This document shows positions 49,843 to 57,893 of a stretch of DNA of 64,000 bases, piece after piece. Every line of letters begins with the position of its first letter. The first letter of the stretch is position 1. A program made the translations under genes and the position numbers. Below the pieces are notes generated by a model. It saw only the letters and a program-made list of their open reading frames with translations, was not told the DNA's origin and ran no database searches. This DNA comes from Hymenobacter lucidus (GTDB taxonomy: Bacteria > Bacteroidota > Bacteroidia > Cytophagales > Hymenobacteraceae), in NCBI RefSeq assembly GCF_020447265.1, contig NZ_JAJADR010000001.1, positions 1,178,001-1,242,000 on the forward strand, written 5' to 3'.

Positions 49843-51075
49843 TTATTCCGGCAGGTACTGCAGTACGCTCAGGTTGTCTTCGCGCAGCACGTCGTTGGCC
49901 AGGTCGCGCAGCTCTTCGGCCGTAATCTGGCGGATCTGGGCAAAAACCTCGTTGATGGATTCTACCCGGCCCAGGTCCAAGGTGCTTTTGCCCAGCAACT
50001 GCATCATGCCGCTGTTGCTTTCCTCCGACATGGCCAGCTGGCCCATCAGCTGCTCTTTCACGACGTGCAACTGGGTGGTCGTCAGGGTTTTCTCACGCAG
50101 TAGCTTCAGCTCCTTATTAACCAGTGAGATGGTGCGGGCCACCTGCTTTTTCTCGGTGCCGAAGTAAATGCCGAACAACCCCGTGTCGGTGTAGGGGCTG
50201 TAGGTCGAGTCGATGGTGTACACCAGGCCGTATTTTTCACGCACGGCCAGGTTCAGACGCGAGTTCATGCCGGGGCCGCCGAGCAGGTTGTTCAGCATAA
50301 AAAACGGAATGCGCCGCGCGTCGCCGATGGCGTAGGCGGGGCCGCCGATGATGCAGTGAGCCTGATTGATGGGCTTGCGCTCCAGCTGCTCCACGCGCTG
50401 AAAGGCCGTGAAAGGGGTGCGGGGCCGTGGGCCCAGCCGGGCCGGCAGCGGGGCCAGGTACTTATCGGCCAGGCGCTTTACTTCCTTGAACGGCAGGTTG
50501 CTCACCGAGCTGAACGCCAGCCGGTCGGTGCGCACGTTGTCGGCCAGAAACTGCCGGAAGTCCTCCTGCTGAAAGCCCGATACACTCTCGCGGGTGCCCA
50601 GAATGTTGTGGCCCAGGGAATGGTTGGGGAAGATGACGCCGTCGAAATCGTCCACGATGGCGTCTTCGGGCGCATCCTGGTACATGCTCATTTCCTCCAG
50701 AATCACGCCGCGCTCCTTCTCGATTTCCTTTTCCGGGAATACCGAGTGAAACGTCAGATCAGTGAGCAGCTCAAAGGCCCGCTCGAAGTGGGTGCTGAGC
50801 AACGAGGCGTAAAAGCAGATTTTCTCCTTGGTGGTATAAGCATTCAGCTCGCCGCCCACGGTTTCGAGGCGGTTCAGAATATGAAAGCTCTTGCGCTTTT
50901 CGGTGCCTTTGAACGCCATATGCTCCCAGAAGTGGGCCAGGCCCAGCTGGTGCAGCTTTTCGTCGCGGGAGCCAATATCCAGTAGGAAACCGCAGTGGGC
51001 TATTTTGGTGTGCAGTACTTGTTTATGCAGAACCCGAATGCCGTTGGGCAGCTCGTAGAGGTCGTAATCGGACAT
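49843..51075 (-). CDS. M16 family zinc metallopeptidase
   Basis: A 410-residue processing-peptidase-like protein. The inverted zinc motif HxxEH is LAHFWEHMAFKGTEKR (H48, E51, H52), and the third ligand falls in EIEKERGVILEEMSMYQD. The second half carries the companion M16 domain (GGPGMNSRLNLAVREKYGLV, LFGIYFGTEKKQVART). The length matches single-chain, roughly 400-residue members that work as dimers. No signal peptide, so it probably acts in the cytoplasm on small unfolded peptides. No partner M16 gene is adjacent. Confidence 0.92.
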   Translation of the reverse strand: MSDYDLYELPNGIRVLHKQVLHTKIAHCGFLLDIGSRDEKLHQLGLAHFWEHMAFKGTEKRKSFHILNRLETVGGELNAYTTKEKICFYASLLSTHFERAFELLTDLTFHSVFPEKEIEKERGVILEEMSMYQDAPEDAIVDDFDGVIFPNHSLGHNILGTRESVSGFQQEDFRQFLADNVRTDRLAFSSVSNLPFKEVKRLADKYLAPLPARLGPRPRTPFTAFQRVEQLERKPINQAHCIIGGPAYAIGDARRIPFFMLNNLLGGPGMNSRLNLAVREKYGLVYTIDSTYSPYTDTGLFGIYFGTEKKQVARTISLVNKELKLLREKTLTTTQLHVVKEQLMGQLAMSEESNSGMMQLLGKSTLDLGRVESINEVFAQIRQITAEELRDLANDVLREDNLSVLQYLPE

Positions 51076-51216
51076 TAGTTGGGGTCTTGGAGACGATAAC
51101 GCGTAAGAACGCCGATTTCAGCGTGCCTTAAAAGATACTAACCAGCTACTCCACCCGCTGGTTTCATCCAGCGGCAAAGGTAGGCAGGGTAATGTGCTCA
51201 GGTGCTAATGTGTTGA

Positions 51217-51416
51217 AATGTGCTGAATGCGGGAAATGTGTCATTGCGAGGAGCGCGAAGCAATCCGTCCTCTGCGCAGTACGACACGACCTTTTACCAC
51301 AAAGTCCTTGTCCGTTGTAACGATTAAGGCTTGTCACTAAAGGACGCTGAGTACATTTCAGAGGATGGATTGCTTCGCGCTGCTCGCAATGACACATTTC
51401 CCGCATTCAGCACATT
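51217..51416. repeat. 200-bp long inverted repeat (REP/MITE-like)
   Basis: Two 57-base arms (51217-51273 and 51360-51416) are inverted copies with only two mismatches in the central 54 bases, around an 86-base spacer. The core, TCATTGCGAG followed by GCGCGAAGCAATCC, is of a repeat type scattered through many bacterial genomes and often mis-annotated as short proteins. The right end overlaps the stop codon of the GT9 gene. No transposase is encoded. Confidence 0.85.
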
Positions 51417-52437
51417 AAACCATTTCCGCTTCGGCCAGGGCGCTGAGCAACTGACTGGTTTCGATGCCGTGGGCGCAGTGGAAGTGGTTCAGGGGGCATT
51501 TGCGGTAGCCGTGCAGGCCGCAGGGCCGACAGGCCAGCTCCTCGGGCAGCTCCACCACTCTCGAAAACGGACTCAGCGGCCCAAACCCGAAAAACGGTAC
51601 CGTAGAGCAATACACCGCACAAGTGGGGGCGCCCTGCGACGAGCACAGGTGCATCGGGGCCGAGTCGTTGACGTAGTTCAGCACCGCGCCCCGCATCAGC
51701 GCGGCCGAGGCCAGGAGCGAGAGTTTGCCCGCCAGATTCACCACACCGGGTCGGCCGCTGGCTTGGAGCAGCGTTTCGCACTCGGCCACGTCGGGCGGGC
51801 CGCCCAGTAGGTAAATGGTGTATTTCGGGGGTAAAGCCCGCAACAGCTTTAGCCACTGTTCCCGCGGAAACTGCTTGGTAAACCACACCGACGTGGGCGC
51901 GATGCACAGGTAGGGGCCCACGGCCGCATACTGGGCCGCCGCCGCCTCATCAGCGGCAGAGGGGTAGAGGCGGGGCGGCGTAAGTGGCCCATCGTAGGCC
52001 GGGTCGAGCAGGTGCAGGTTGCGCGACACCTCGTGCACGCCCGGCCCGATAACGTGGGGAATGGCCCGGGTGAAGCGAAACGAAAACGGATTTTTATCGA
52101 AGCCCACCCGCTCTGGCGCGCCCGAAAAAGCCGTCAGGAAGCCTGTGGAGGCAAAGCGCTGCAGCGTTACCACGCGGCGGTAGTCGGCCTGGCGGATGCG
52201 CTGCAGCAGCTGCCACAGGCCCCGGTACTTGTCCTGCTTCTTGTCCCAGATCAGCACCTGCCGCACGTGCGGATGGTTTTGGATCAAACCCTCGTTGCCC
52301 TTGCGCACCAGAAAATCGACGGGCGTATCGGGCTCGGTTTGGTGCAGGTGTTCCAGCAAGGCCGTAGCCAGAATGACGTCGCCGATAAAGGCGGTTTGAA
52401 TCAGCAGAACGGCGCGGCGGGCAACAGGATTGGGCAT
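51415..52437 (-). CDS. Glycosyltransferase family 9 (heptosyltransferase-like)
   Basis: A 340-residue glycosyltransferase of the ADP-heptose:LPS heptosyltransferase family. It starts with LLIQTAFIGDVILATALLEH, includes DKYRGLWQLLQRIR and YLCIAPTSVWFTKQFPREQW, and has the nucleotide-sugar region YTIYLLGGPPDVAECETLL and VLNYVNDSAPMHLCSSQGAP. The usual Gly in the D-x-G-x-x-H block is Ala (NDSAPMH). A C-terminal cysteine group (CRPCGLHGYRKCPLNHFHC) resembles that of LPS-type GT9 enzymes. It should add a sugar to lipid A core or another surface glycan. The gene lies between two different palindromic repeats. Confidence 0.88.
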   Translation of the reverse strand: MPNPVARRAVLLIQTAFIGDVILATALLEHLHQTEPDTPVDFLVRKGNEGLIQNHPHVRQVLIWDKKQDKYRGLWQLLQRIRQADYRRVVTLQRFASTGFLTAFSGAPERVGFDKNPFSFRFTRAIPHVIGPGVHEVSRNLHLLDPAYDGPLTPPRLYPSAADEAAAAQYAAVGPYLCIAPTSVWFTKQFPREQWLKLLRALPPKYTIYLLGGPPDVAECETLLQASGRPGVVNLAGKLSLLASAALMRGAVLNYVNDSAPMHLCSSQGAPTCAVYCSTVPFFGFGPLSPFSRVVELPEELACRPCGLHGYRKCPLNHFHCAHGIETSQLLSALAEAEMV

Positions 52438-52454
52438 AGGCGGTTAGCAGTTTG

Positions 52455-52484
52455 CAAAGATACCGCGCCCCGGCTCAGGTTCAA
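52455..52484 (-). promoter_or_regulatory. Promoter of the GT9 gene: TTG-N19-TATCTTTG
   Basis: On the minus strand TTG (52484-52482), exactly 19 bases, then TATCTTTG (52462-52455), an ideal Bacteroidota promoter, 17 bases before the ATG at 52437. Confidence 0.65.
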
Positions 52485-52494
52485 GCCTGCAATA

Positions 52495-52615
52495 GAACGT
52501 CATGTCGAGCATTCTGCGCTTTAAGCAGAGAGCAGACATTTCGCGTGCAATGGTAACTGATTAGCCTAGCAACGTCAGCACGCGAGATTCCTCGACTTCG
52601 TTCGGAATGACGTTC
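52495..52615. repeat. REP-like inverted repeat
   Basis: GAACGTCAT at 52495-52503 is inverted as ATGACGTTC at 52607-52615, with inner TCGAG/CTCGA pairing. The right half, CTCGACTTCGTTCGGAATGA, is of the widely scattered type that reads GTCATTCCGAACGAAGTCGA on the other strand. No protein is encoded. Confidence 0.7.
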
Positions 52616-52702
52616 CTTCGGCTCCCACAGATTCCGAAACTGCTTTAACTTGCAGCCTGCCCGCTGCCGGCGGGTCTTTCCTCGCCCAACAACCTTTCTC
52701 CT

Positions 52703-54001
52703 ATGCGTTACGGTCCCATCGATCCGCAGCTGTTTATTCAGAATCGGCGCAATTTCGTCCAGCAGCTGCCCCCGGCTTCGCTGGCCATCTTCCACTCCAA
52801 CGACACCATGCCCACCAACGCGGACGGCCACATGGCCTTCCGTCAGAACAACGATTTGTTCTACCTCTCGGGCGTCGACCAAGAGGAAAGCATCCTCGTC
52901 ATTTGTCCCGATGCTAAGCTACCTCAGTACCGCGAAATCCTGTTCCTGAAGGAAACCAGTGACCATATTCTGGTTTGGGAAGGCTACAAGCTCACTAAAG
53001 ACCAGGCCCGCGCCCAGTCGGGCGTGCCCACCATTATGTGGCTCGAGTCGTTCGAGTCGGTGCTGCCCGCGCTGATGAACGAGGCCGAAAACGTGTACCT
53101 CAACTCCAACGAGCATATCCGGGCCGTGGTGGAGGTTGAAACCCGCGACGCCCGCATGGGCAAAAAGCTGCGTGAAGACTACCCGCTGCACCAGTACCGC
53201 CGCGTGGCCCCCATTATGCACCAGCTGCGCGCCATTAAGAGCGAGGAGGAAATCCGGCTGATGCGCGAGGCGGCTAATATCACCGAAAAAGCCTTCCGTC
53301 GCCTGCTGGGCTTTATCCGGCCCGGCGTGTGGGAGTACGAGATTGAGGCTGAAATCCTGCACGAGTTCGTGCGCAACCGCAGCCGCGGCCCGGCCTACGG
53401 CAGCATCATTGCCTCGGGTGCCAATGCCTGCATTCTGCACTACGTCTCGAACGACCTAGAATGCAAAGACGGCGACGTGCTGCTGATGGACTTCGGCGCC
53501 GAATTCGCTAACTACGCCGCCGACCTGTCGCGCTCGGTGCCCGTGAACGGCACGTTCACCAAGCGCCAGCGCGACGTGTACGAGGCCGTGCTGCGCGTCA
53601 TGAAGCACGCCACTTCCCGCCTCGTAGCCGGCAACAACATTGAGGACTACCACGCCGAAGTGGGCCGCACGATGGAGCAGGAACTCATCAAGCTCGATTT
53701 GCTCAATGCCAGCGACGTGAAGAACCAAGACCCCGCCGCGCCGCTCTACAAAAAATACTTCATGCACGGCACCTCGCACTACCTGGGCCTCGACGTGCAC
53801 GATGTGGGCTTCAAGTATCGCACCTTCGAGCCGGGTATGGTCTATACCTGCGAGCCGGGCATCTATATTCGGGAGGAAGGCCTCGGCATCCGCCTCGAAA
53901 ACGACATTCTCATCACCAAAACCGGCAACGACGACCTGATGAAGAACATTCCGCTGGAAGCCGCCGACATCGAGCGGCTGATGCGCGAAAACCGGAAGTA
54001 G
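52703..54001 (+). CDS. Aminopeptidase P family metallopeptidase
   Basis: A 432-residue M24 peptidase that removes N-terminal residues preceding proline. The N-terminal creatinase-like domain covers about 1-175 (IFHSNDTMPTNADGHMAFRQ, NNDLFYLSGVDQEESILVI). The pita-bread catalytic domain follows, with five metal ligands: D in VLLMDFGAEFA, D in YAADLSRSVPV, H in HGTSHYLGLDVHD, E in TCEPGIYIREEG and E in GIRLENDILIT. No signal peptide, so cytoplasmic. A strong terminator follows. Length and motifs are typical of the dimanganese enzymes. Confidence 0.93.
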   Translation: MRYGPIDPQLFIQNRRNFVQQLPPASLAIFHSNDTMPTNADGHMAFRQNNDLFYLSGVDQEESILVICPDAKLPQYREILFLKETSDHILVWEGYKLTKDQARAQSGVPTIMWLESFESVLPALMNEAENVYLNSNEHIRAVVEVETRDARMGKKLREDYPLHQYRRVAPIMHQLRAIKSEEEIRLMREAANITEKAFRRLLGFIRPGVWEYEIEAEILHEFVRNRSRGPAYGSIIASGANACILHYVSNDLECKDGDVLLMDFGAEFANYAADLSRSVPVNGTFTKRQRDVYEAVLRVMKHATSRLVAGNNIEDYHAEVGRTMEQELIKLDLLNASDVKNQDPAAPLYKKYFMHGTSHYLGLDVHDVGFKYRTFEPGMVYTCEPGIYIREEGLGIRLENDILITKTGNDDLMKNIPLEAADIERLMRENRK

Positions 54002-54030
54002 AAAGCGGGGCGTTCCTGCCCTCATACAAG

Positions 54031-54062
54031 AAGAGCCGCTCAGCTACTGGGCGGCTCTTTTT
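54031..54062 (+). terminator. Rho-independent terminator
   Basis: A 9-bp stem (AAGAGCCGC / GCGGCTCTT) with an 11-base loop and a T run, 29 bases after the aminopeptidase stop. Confidence 0.85.
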
Positions 54063-54230
54063 CGTGGCTAGTCACCCCGGTAAAGTATTATTTGCTGAGT
54101 TTTTTACAAAAAAATATCCGGGCGCGACTTCCTGAAAAGCAGGCAGAAAGCCAGGCTGGATTCTATTGTAGAGCCGCAATGGTTACCTCGGCAGCAACCT
54201 TCTGCCTTATATAAGGTATAGGCTGGTAGC

Positions 54231-54238
54231 TATGTTTG
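54231..54238 (+). promoter_or_regulatory. Candidate -7 promoter element (TATGTTTG)
   Basis: Matches TAnnTTTG, 60 bases before the OmpA/TSP3 gene start. No TTG at the -33 spacing. Confidence 0.35.
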
Positions 54239-54297
54239 GGCATAGCCGTCTTCGGTATGTCCATATTCGGGCTGATTTTCCATCCAAATTCGTTCGT

Positions 54298-55752
54298 ATG
54301 AAACGTTCTCTAACCTCCTTTCTAGCCCTGGGACTGACGCTGCTGGCGGCAGCCCCGCGCGGGCACGCGCAAACGGCCGACCGCAAAACGGCCGTGAGCC
54401 TGTACGGTAGCATGTACCAGTACAAAGGCAGCCTCGGCTCCGACTTCTTCAAGGGTGGCAACAACCACTTCGGCCCCGGCATCAGCATCAACCGCTACCT
54501 TACCCCCGGCCTCGATTTGGGCCTGCAGGGAGCGTATGTGGAGCTGAAGGACAGCCAAAGCCCAGCAACGTTTTTCAACACCAACGTGGTGAACGTGAAC
54601 CTGGCTCTGAAGCTGAAGCTTAACAACGGCTGGGCGTTGAAGGAAGACGCTGTGGTGCAACCCTACCTGCTGCTGGCGCCCGGTATTGCCTATACCAGCC
54701 GCGAAGGACTGGTGCGCGGTGCGCGAATTGACGAGGACAAGACGTATTTCGACGCCTTTGGCGCGGCCGGCATCAACTTCCGCATCAGCGACGCGGTGGG
54801 CCTGTTCGTGCAAACCGGGCAGCACATTCCGCTGAACGCTAATATCGACGGCGAGCCAAACCGCGACGACGACAAGATTGACGACCGTTACCTGCAGCAC
54901 ACCGTGGGCCTCACCATTGCTTTTGGTAAAGCCAAGGACGCCGACGGCGACGGTGTGCCCGACCGCAAAGACAAATGCCCCGACACGCCCACCGGCGTAG
55001 CCGTGGATGAGAACGGCTGCCCCCTCGACGGTGACGGCGACGGTGTGCCGGATTACCAGGACAAATGCCCCACCGAAAAAGGCCTAGCGAACCTCGAAGG
55101 CTGCCCCGACCGTGACAACGACGGGGTGCGTGACTCGGAAGATGCCTGCCCCGACGTAGCTGGTAAGCCCGCTCTGCGCGGCTGCCCCGATGCCGACAAC
55201 GACGGCGTGCGCGACCAGGACGACAAGTGCCCCGACACGCCCGCTGGCACCCAGGTAGACGCCAACGGCTGCCCGCTGGTGCTCGACCAGGACAACGACG
55301 GTATCCTCGACAACGTGGACAAGTGCCCCGATACCCCGGCCCGTACCCGCGTTGATGCCAACGGTTGCCCGCTCGTGGTTGACCCCGCTATCCGCCGGCT
55401 GGAAGTGCCCGTGCGCTTCAAAACCAACAGCACCGTGCTGGAACGTAGTTCGTACCCAACTCTGAACAAGATTGCCCAGGCCCTGAAAGACCACCCCGAG
55501 TACAGCCTGCGCATCATCGGCCACGCCGATAGCCGTGGCACCGACGAGTACAACCAGGGCCTCTCGGAGCGCCGCGCCGAATCGGTGAAGCGCTACTTCA
55601 CCGGCAAGCAGGTAGATGGCACCCGCGTCATCACCGAAGGCCGCGGCGAAGGTGAGCCCGCCGCGCCCAACACGTCGGCCGCCGGCATGTCGAAAAACCG
55701 CCGCGTCGAGTTCAAGTTCGAATTCGTCGTTACGCCTGCTCCCTCGATGTAA
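54298..55752 (+). CDS. OmpA-family outer-membrane protein with thrombospondin type 3 repeats
   Basis: A 484-residue outer-membrane protein. Order: signal peptide (MKRSLTSFLALGLTLLAAAP, cleavage near HAQ); an N-terminal beta-barrel at about 25-205 (ISINRYLTPGLDLGLQGAYV, NVNLALKLKLNNGWALKED); a run of calcium-binding TSP3 repeats at about 215-360 (DADGDGVPDRKDKCPDTPTG, DQDNDGILDNVDKCPDTPAR and others); and a C-terminal OmpA peptidoglycan-binding domain (SLRIIGHADSRGTDEYNQGL, SERRAESVKRYFTG, NRRVEFKFEF). It links the outer membrane to the wall, and the repeats form a rigid Ca-dependent linker. The ATG at 54298 starts the signal peptide. Confidence 0.92.
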   Translation: MKRSLTSFLALGLTLLAAAPRGHAQTADRKTAVSLYGSMYQYKGSLGSDFFKGGNNHFGPGISINRYLTPGLDLGLQGAYVELKDSQSPATFFNTNVVNVNLALKLKLNNGWALKEDAVVQPYLLLAPGIAYTSREGLVRGARIDEDKTYFDAFGAAGINFRISDAVGLFVQTGQHIPLNANIDGEPNRDDDKIDDRYLQHTVGLTIAFGKAKDADGDGVPDRKDKCPDTPTGVAVDENGCPLDGDGDGVPDYQDKCPTEKGLANLEGCPDRDNDGVRDSEDACPDVAGKPALRGCPDADNDGVRDQDDKCPDTPAGTQVDANGCPLVLDQDNDGILDNVDKCPDTPARTRVDANGCPLVVDPAIRRLEVPVRFKTNSTVLERSSYPTLNKIAQALKDHPEYSLRIIGHADSRGTDEYNQGLSERRAESVKRYFTGKQVDGTRVITEGRGEGEPAAPNTSAAGMSKNRRVEFKFEFVVTPAPSM

Positions 55753-55774
55753 GTCGGGCCTGTAAGGCTACATG

Positions 55775-55807
55775 AAAAGCGCCTTCCCAAACTGGGAAGG
55801 CGCTTTT
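55775..55807. terminator. Bidirectional terminator
   Basis: A perfect 15-bp stem (AAAAGCGCCTTCCCA / TGGGAAGGCGCTTTT) with a 3-base loop and a long T run, between the OmpA/TSP3 gene and the convergent esterase. Confidence 0.9.
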
Positions 55808-55838
55808 TTTATGACTGACAGAAACTGGACAAGCGACG

Positions 55839-57095
55839 CTACGGCTTACCGGTCTGCTGTTGCAGCTCCTGTATTTTCTGGCGGGCTTCGGGTAAATCCT
55901 GAATACGTAGGGCTGCTTGGTAGTACTGCAGAGCCTTGCGCTTGTCGTTGCGGGCTTCATAATAAGCAGCCAGACCGGTATGCGCATTAAAGCTCTGCGG
56001 ATAGGTGTTTAGGTTGAATTGGAAAAACTGGAGGGCTTTGGCCCACAATTGCTGCTGCATACAGGCCCAGGCGTACATATTCAACTCTTCTTCGGGTGGC
56101 GGCACCACGTAGCCGTATTGACGTGAGCGGGAAGCATATTGCTGTTGAATGGCTGCCAGTGTGAAGGCCGGATCGGCTACGCTGGCGGGCAGGGCCAGGG
56201 GCGGGTGGCGGAAAAACGCGTGCAGGGCATCGGAATAGGCCGGTACGGCCACCGAGGCGTGGTTTTCGGCCGAATAGTATTTCCAACTCCAGCGCAGTGT
56301 AGCGGGTTGCTGGCGGCGCAGGGCATCGACCAGGGCCAGATTAGCGCGGGTGTGAATGGTGCTGCCGGTTGTGTCGTGCCGCACTTGGGTGGTATCGAGG
56401 CTGGCGGCGGTATGGGCTACGGCCAGAAATAGCTTTTGACTGTGAAACTCACGTTGCTGAATCCGGTCCAGCATTTTATTCAGTACGAGACGGTTGTCCC
56501 ACCACAGGCTGGGCTCGATGGCCAGGTAGGCGTTAAACAACTCGGGCTTGGTGGCCAGTGTGTTCAGCACCGTGAGGCCACCCAGGGAGTGGCCGGCAAA
56601 CAGGCGGTAGGGTACGGTGGGATATTTCGAGTCAATGTAGGGCAGGAGCTCCATTTCCAGAAAAGCCATGAAGTTGCCACCGCCTCCCGAAGAACTCAGG
56701 GTGCGGTCTTCTGCCCCGTCCCAGCGCTTAGTCGAATGCGTGGGCGTCAGGTCACGGGTGCGCGTGCGGTAGGTGTTCGGAATGCCCACCACAATCATTT
56801 CCGGACAAATACCTAGGCTGTTGACGGTGCTGAGCTGCTGCGTAAGGGCCGTCAGAAATGGGAAGTTCCAATCACCATCGAGTACATACAGTACCGGGTA
56901 GCGCTTGGGGGCATAGCCAATTTCGGGCGAAGCTGGCGGCACATAAATCCACACGCCGCGCTTTTCCTGTAGTGTTTTCGAGTTCAGGCTGTCGATGTGT
57001 CCGATTATAATCGGGTTGGTCGGCTGGGCTGCCGCCGTGTGTATAAGCAGGTGCGTGAGTAGCAGCCAGAAGGCGCTTTGTAGTATCTTACTCAT
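55839..57095 (-). CDS. Secreted esterase (Fes/IroE-like alpha/beta hydrolase) with C-terminal TPR
   Basis: A 418-residue secreted hydrolase. The signal peptide (MSKILQSAFWLLLTHLLIHT, cleavage near AAA) is followed by an esterase D-like domain: RYPVLYVLDGDWNFPFLTAL, MIVVGIPNTYRTRTRDLTPT, the nucleophile S170 in FAGHSLGGLTVLNTL and the catalytic histidine in SAENHASVAVP. The domain resembles enterochelin and other siderophore esterases. The C-terminal 100 residues read as tetratricopeptide helices (QQQLWAKALQFFQFNLNTYP, AYYEARNDKRKALQYYQAAL). Substrate unproven. The start at 57095 gives the signal peptide directly. Confidence 0.87.
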   Translation of the reverse strand: MSKILQSAFWLLLTHLLIHTAAAQPTNPIIIGHIDSLNSKTLQEKRGVWIYVPPASPEIGYAPKRYPVLYVLDGDWNFPFLTALTQQLSTVNSLGICPEMIVVGIPNTYRTRTRDLTPTHSTKRWDGAEDRTLSSSGGGGNFMAFLEMELLPYIDSKYPTVPYRLFAGHSLGGLTVLNTLATKPELFNAYLAIEPSLWWDNRLVLNKMLDRIQQREFHSQKLFLAVAHTAASLDTTQVRHDTTGSTIHTRANLALVDALRRQQPATLRWSWKYYSAENHASVAVPAYSDALHAFFRHPPLALPASVADPAFTLAAIQQQYASRSRQYGYVVPPPEEELNMYAWACMQQQLWAKALQFFQFNLNTYPQSFNAHTGLAAYYEARNDKRKALQYYQAALRIQDLPEARQKIQELQQQTGKP

Positions 57096-57211
57096 GCTGA
57101 TTGTGGGTAAAAATGGATAGGATTCGTTCGGAATCAGCTGGCATAGCATGCCGGCGAAAGGGAGAAATAACGTTTTAGGATGTTGCGGCTAAACAGCTCT
57201 AATATCAATAA

Positions 57212-57243
57212 AAAAGGCCGCTCCACAGCTGGAACGGCCTTTC
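57212..57243 (-). terminator. Rho-independent terminator
   Basis: AAAGGCCG with CTCCA on one arm and TGGAA with CGGCCTTT on the other form a long stem with one mismatch, 20 bases after the DUF4252 stop. Confidence 0.8.
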
Positions 57244-57263
57244 TACTTATTAAAATGGTGCGT

Positions 57264-57824
57264 CTACCGGGCCAGCTCGCCCGATACGCTGGGCAGAAAC
57301 TTCACGAGCTTATCGACCTGGCTTTTTGTGAAGTCGCCGGAAATGGCCACGAGCATAAACGACTCGGGGGCGCCCTGCACGTTGCCGGTGGCTACTACTT
57401 CCTTCACCCGGTCGCCGTTCTGGCGGGCCGAGTAGCGCATCACGGTGGTGCCGGTTTCGGCGGCTACGGGCAGCGGCGAGTACCGCTCATTGGCTAGCAG
57501 GCCGTCTACTTCCTTGGTGAGGCCTTCGGCTACCAGCTCCCGGGCGCTGCCCGAAGTAGGAGAGAAGGTAAGCACCTTCACGCTGCGCACGGCGGAAATG
57601 GCCTGGGTCAGCTCATTGTCGCCGCCGAGGTTGCCCAGCTTCATCAGCAGCAGGCGGGTGGTAAGGCCCGCCGACCAGTCGGTGGCTTTGAAGCCGGAGC
57701 GGTTTTCGTATTTGCTGAAGAATTCGGCCACCGTGCGGGCGGGCGTGCCGGGGCCGGCGGTGCGGCAACTGCTAACGGCCAGCAAGGCCAGGAGCACCCA
57801 GAAAGTCAGGATTCGGTTTTTCAT
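57264..57824 (-). CDS. DUF4252 domain lipoprotein
   Basis: A 186-residue lipoprotein (MKNRILTFWVLLALLAVSSC, lipid-modified cysteine at residue 20). The mature part fits DUF4252: EFFSKYENRSGFKATDWSAG, an aliphatic segment LLLMKLGNLGG, a strand VRSVKVLTFSPTSG and the C-terminal APESFMLVAISGDFTKSQVD. DUF4252 proteins are common in the Bacteroidota with unknown function, often near sigma-factor genes, though none is visible here. It lies 69 bases downstream of an unknown secreted protein on the same strand. Confidence 0.85.
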   Translation of the reverse strand: MKNRILTFWVLLALLAVSSCRTAGPGTPARTVAEFFSKYENRSGFKATDWSAGLTTRLLLMKLGNLGGDNELTQAISAVRSVKVLTFSPTSGSARELVAEGLTKEVDGLLANERYSPLPVAAETGTTVMRYSARQNGDRVKEVVATGNVQGAPESFMLVAISGDFTKSQVDKLVKFLPSVSGELAR

Positions 57825-57893
57825 AGCGTAAAAAAAAGAGCAAAAAAGAACAAACTGCTCTTCCCATACGCAGGCCCGGCGTGGCTGTTCGGT

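Noticed and set aside
51164..51406. Short frame with CHCEQREAI
   Set aside because: This is the translation of a REP-type repeat arm, a well-known false protein.
52481..52882. Frame with ERHSERSRGIS
   Set aside because: Translation of another scattered repeat running into the antisense of aminopeptidase P.
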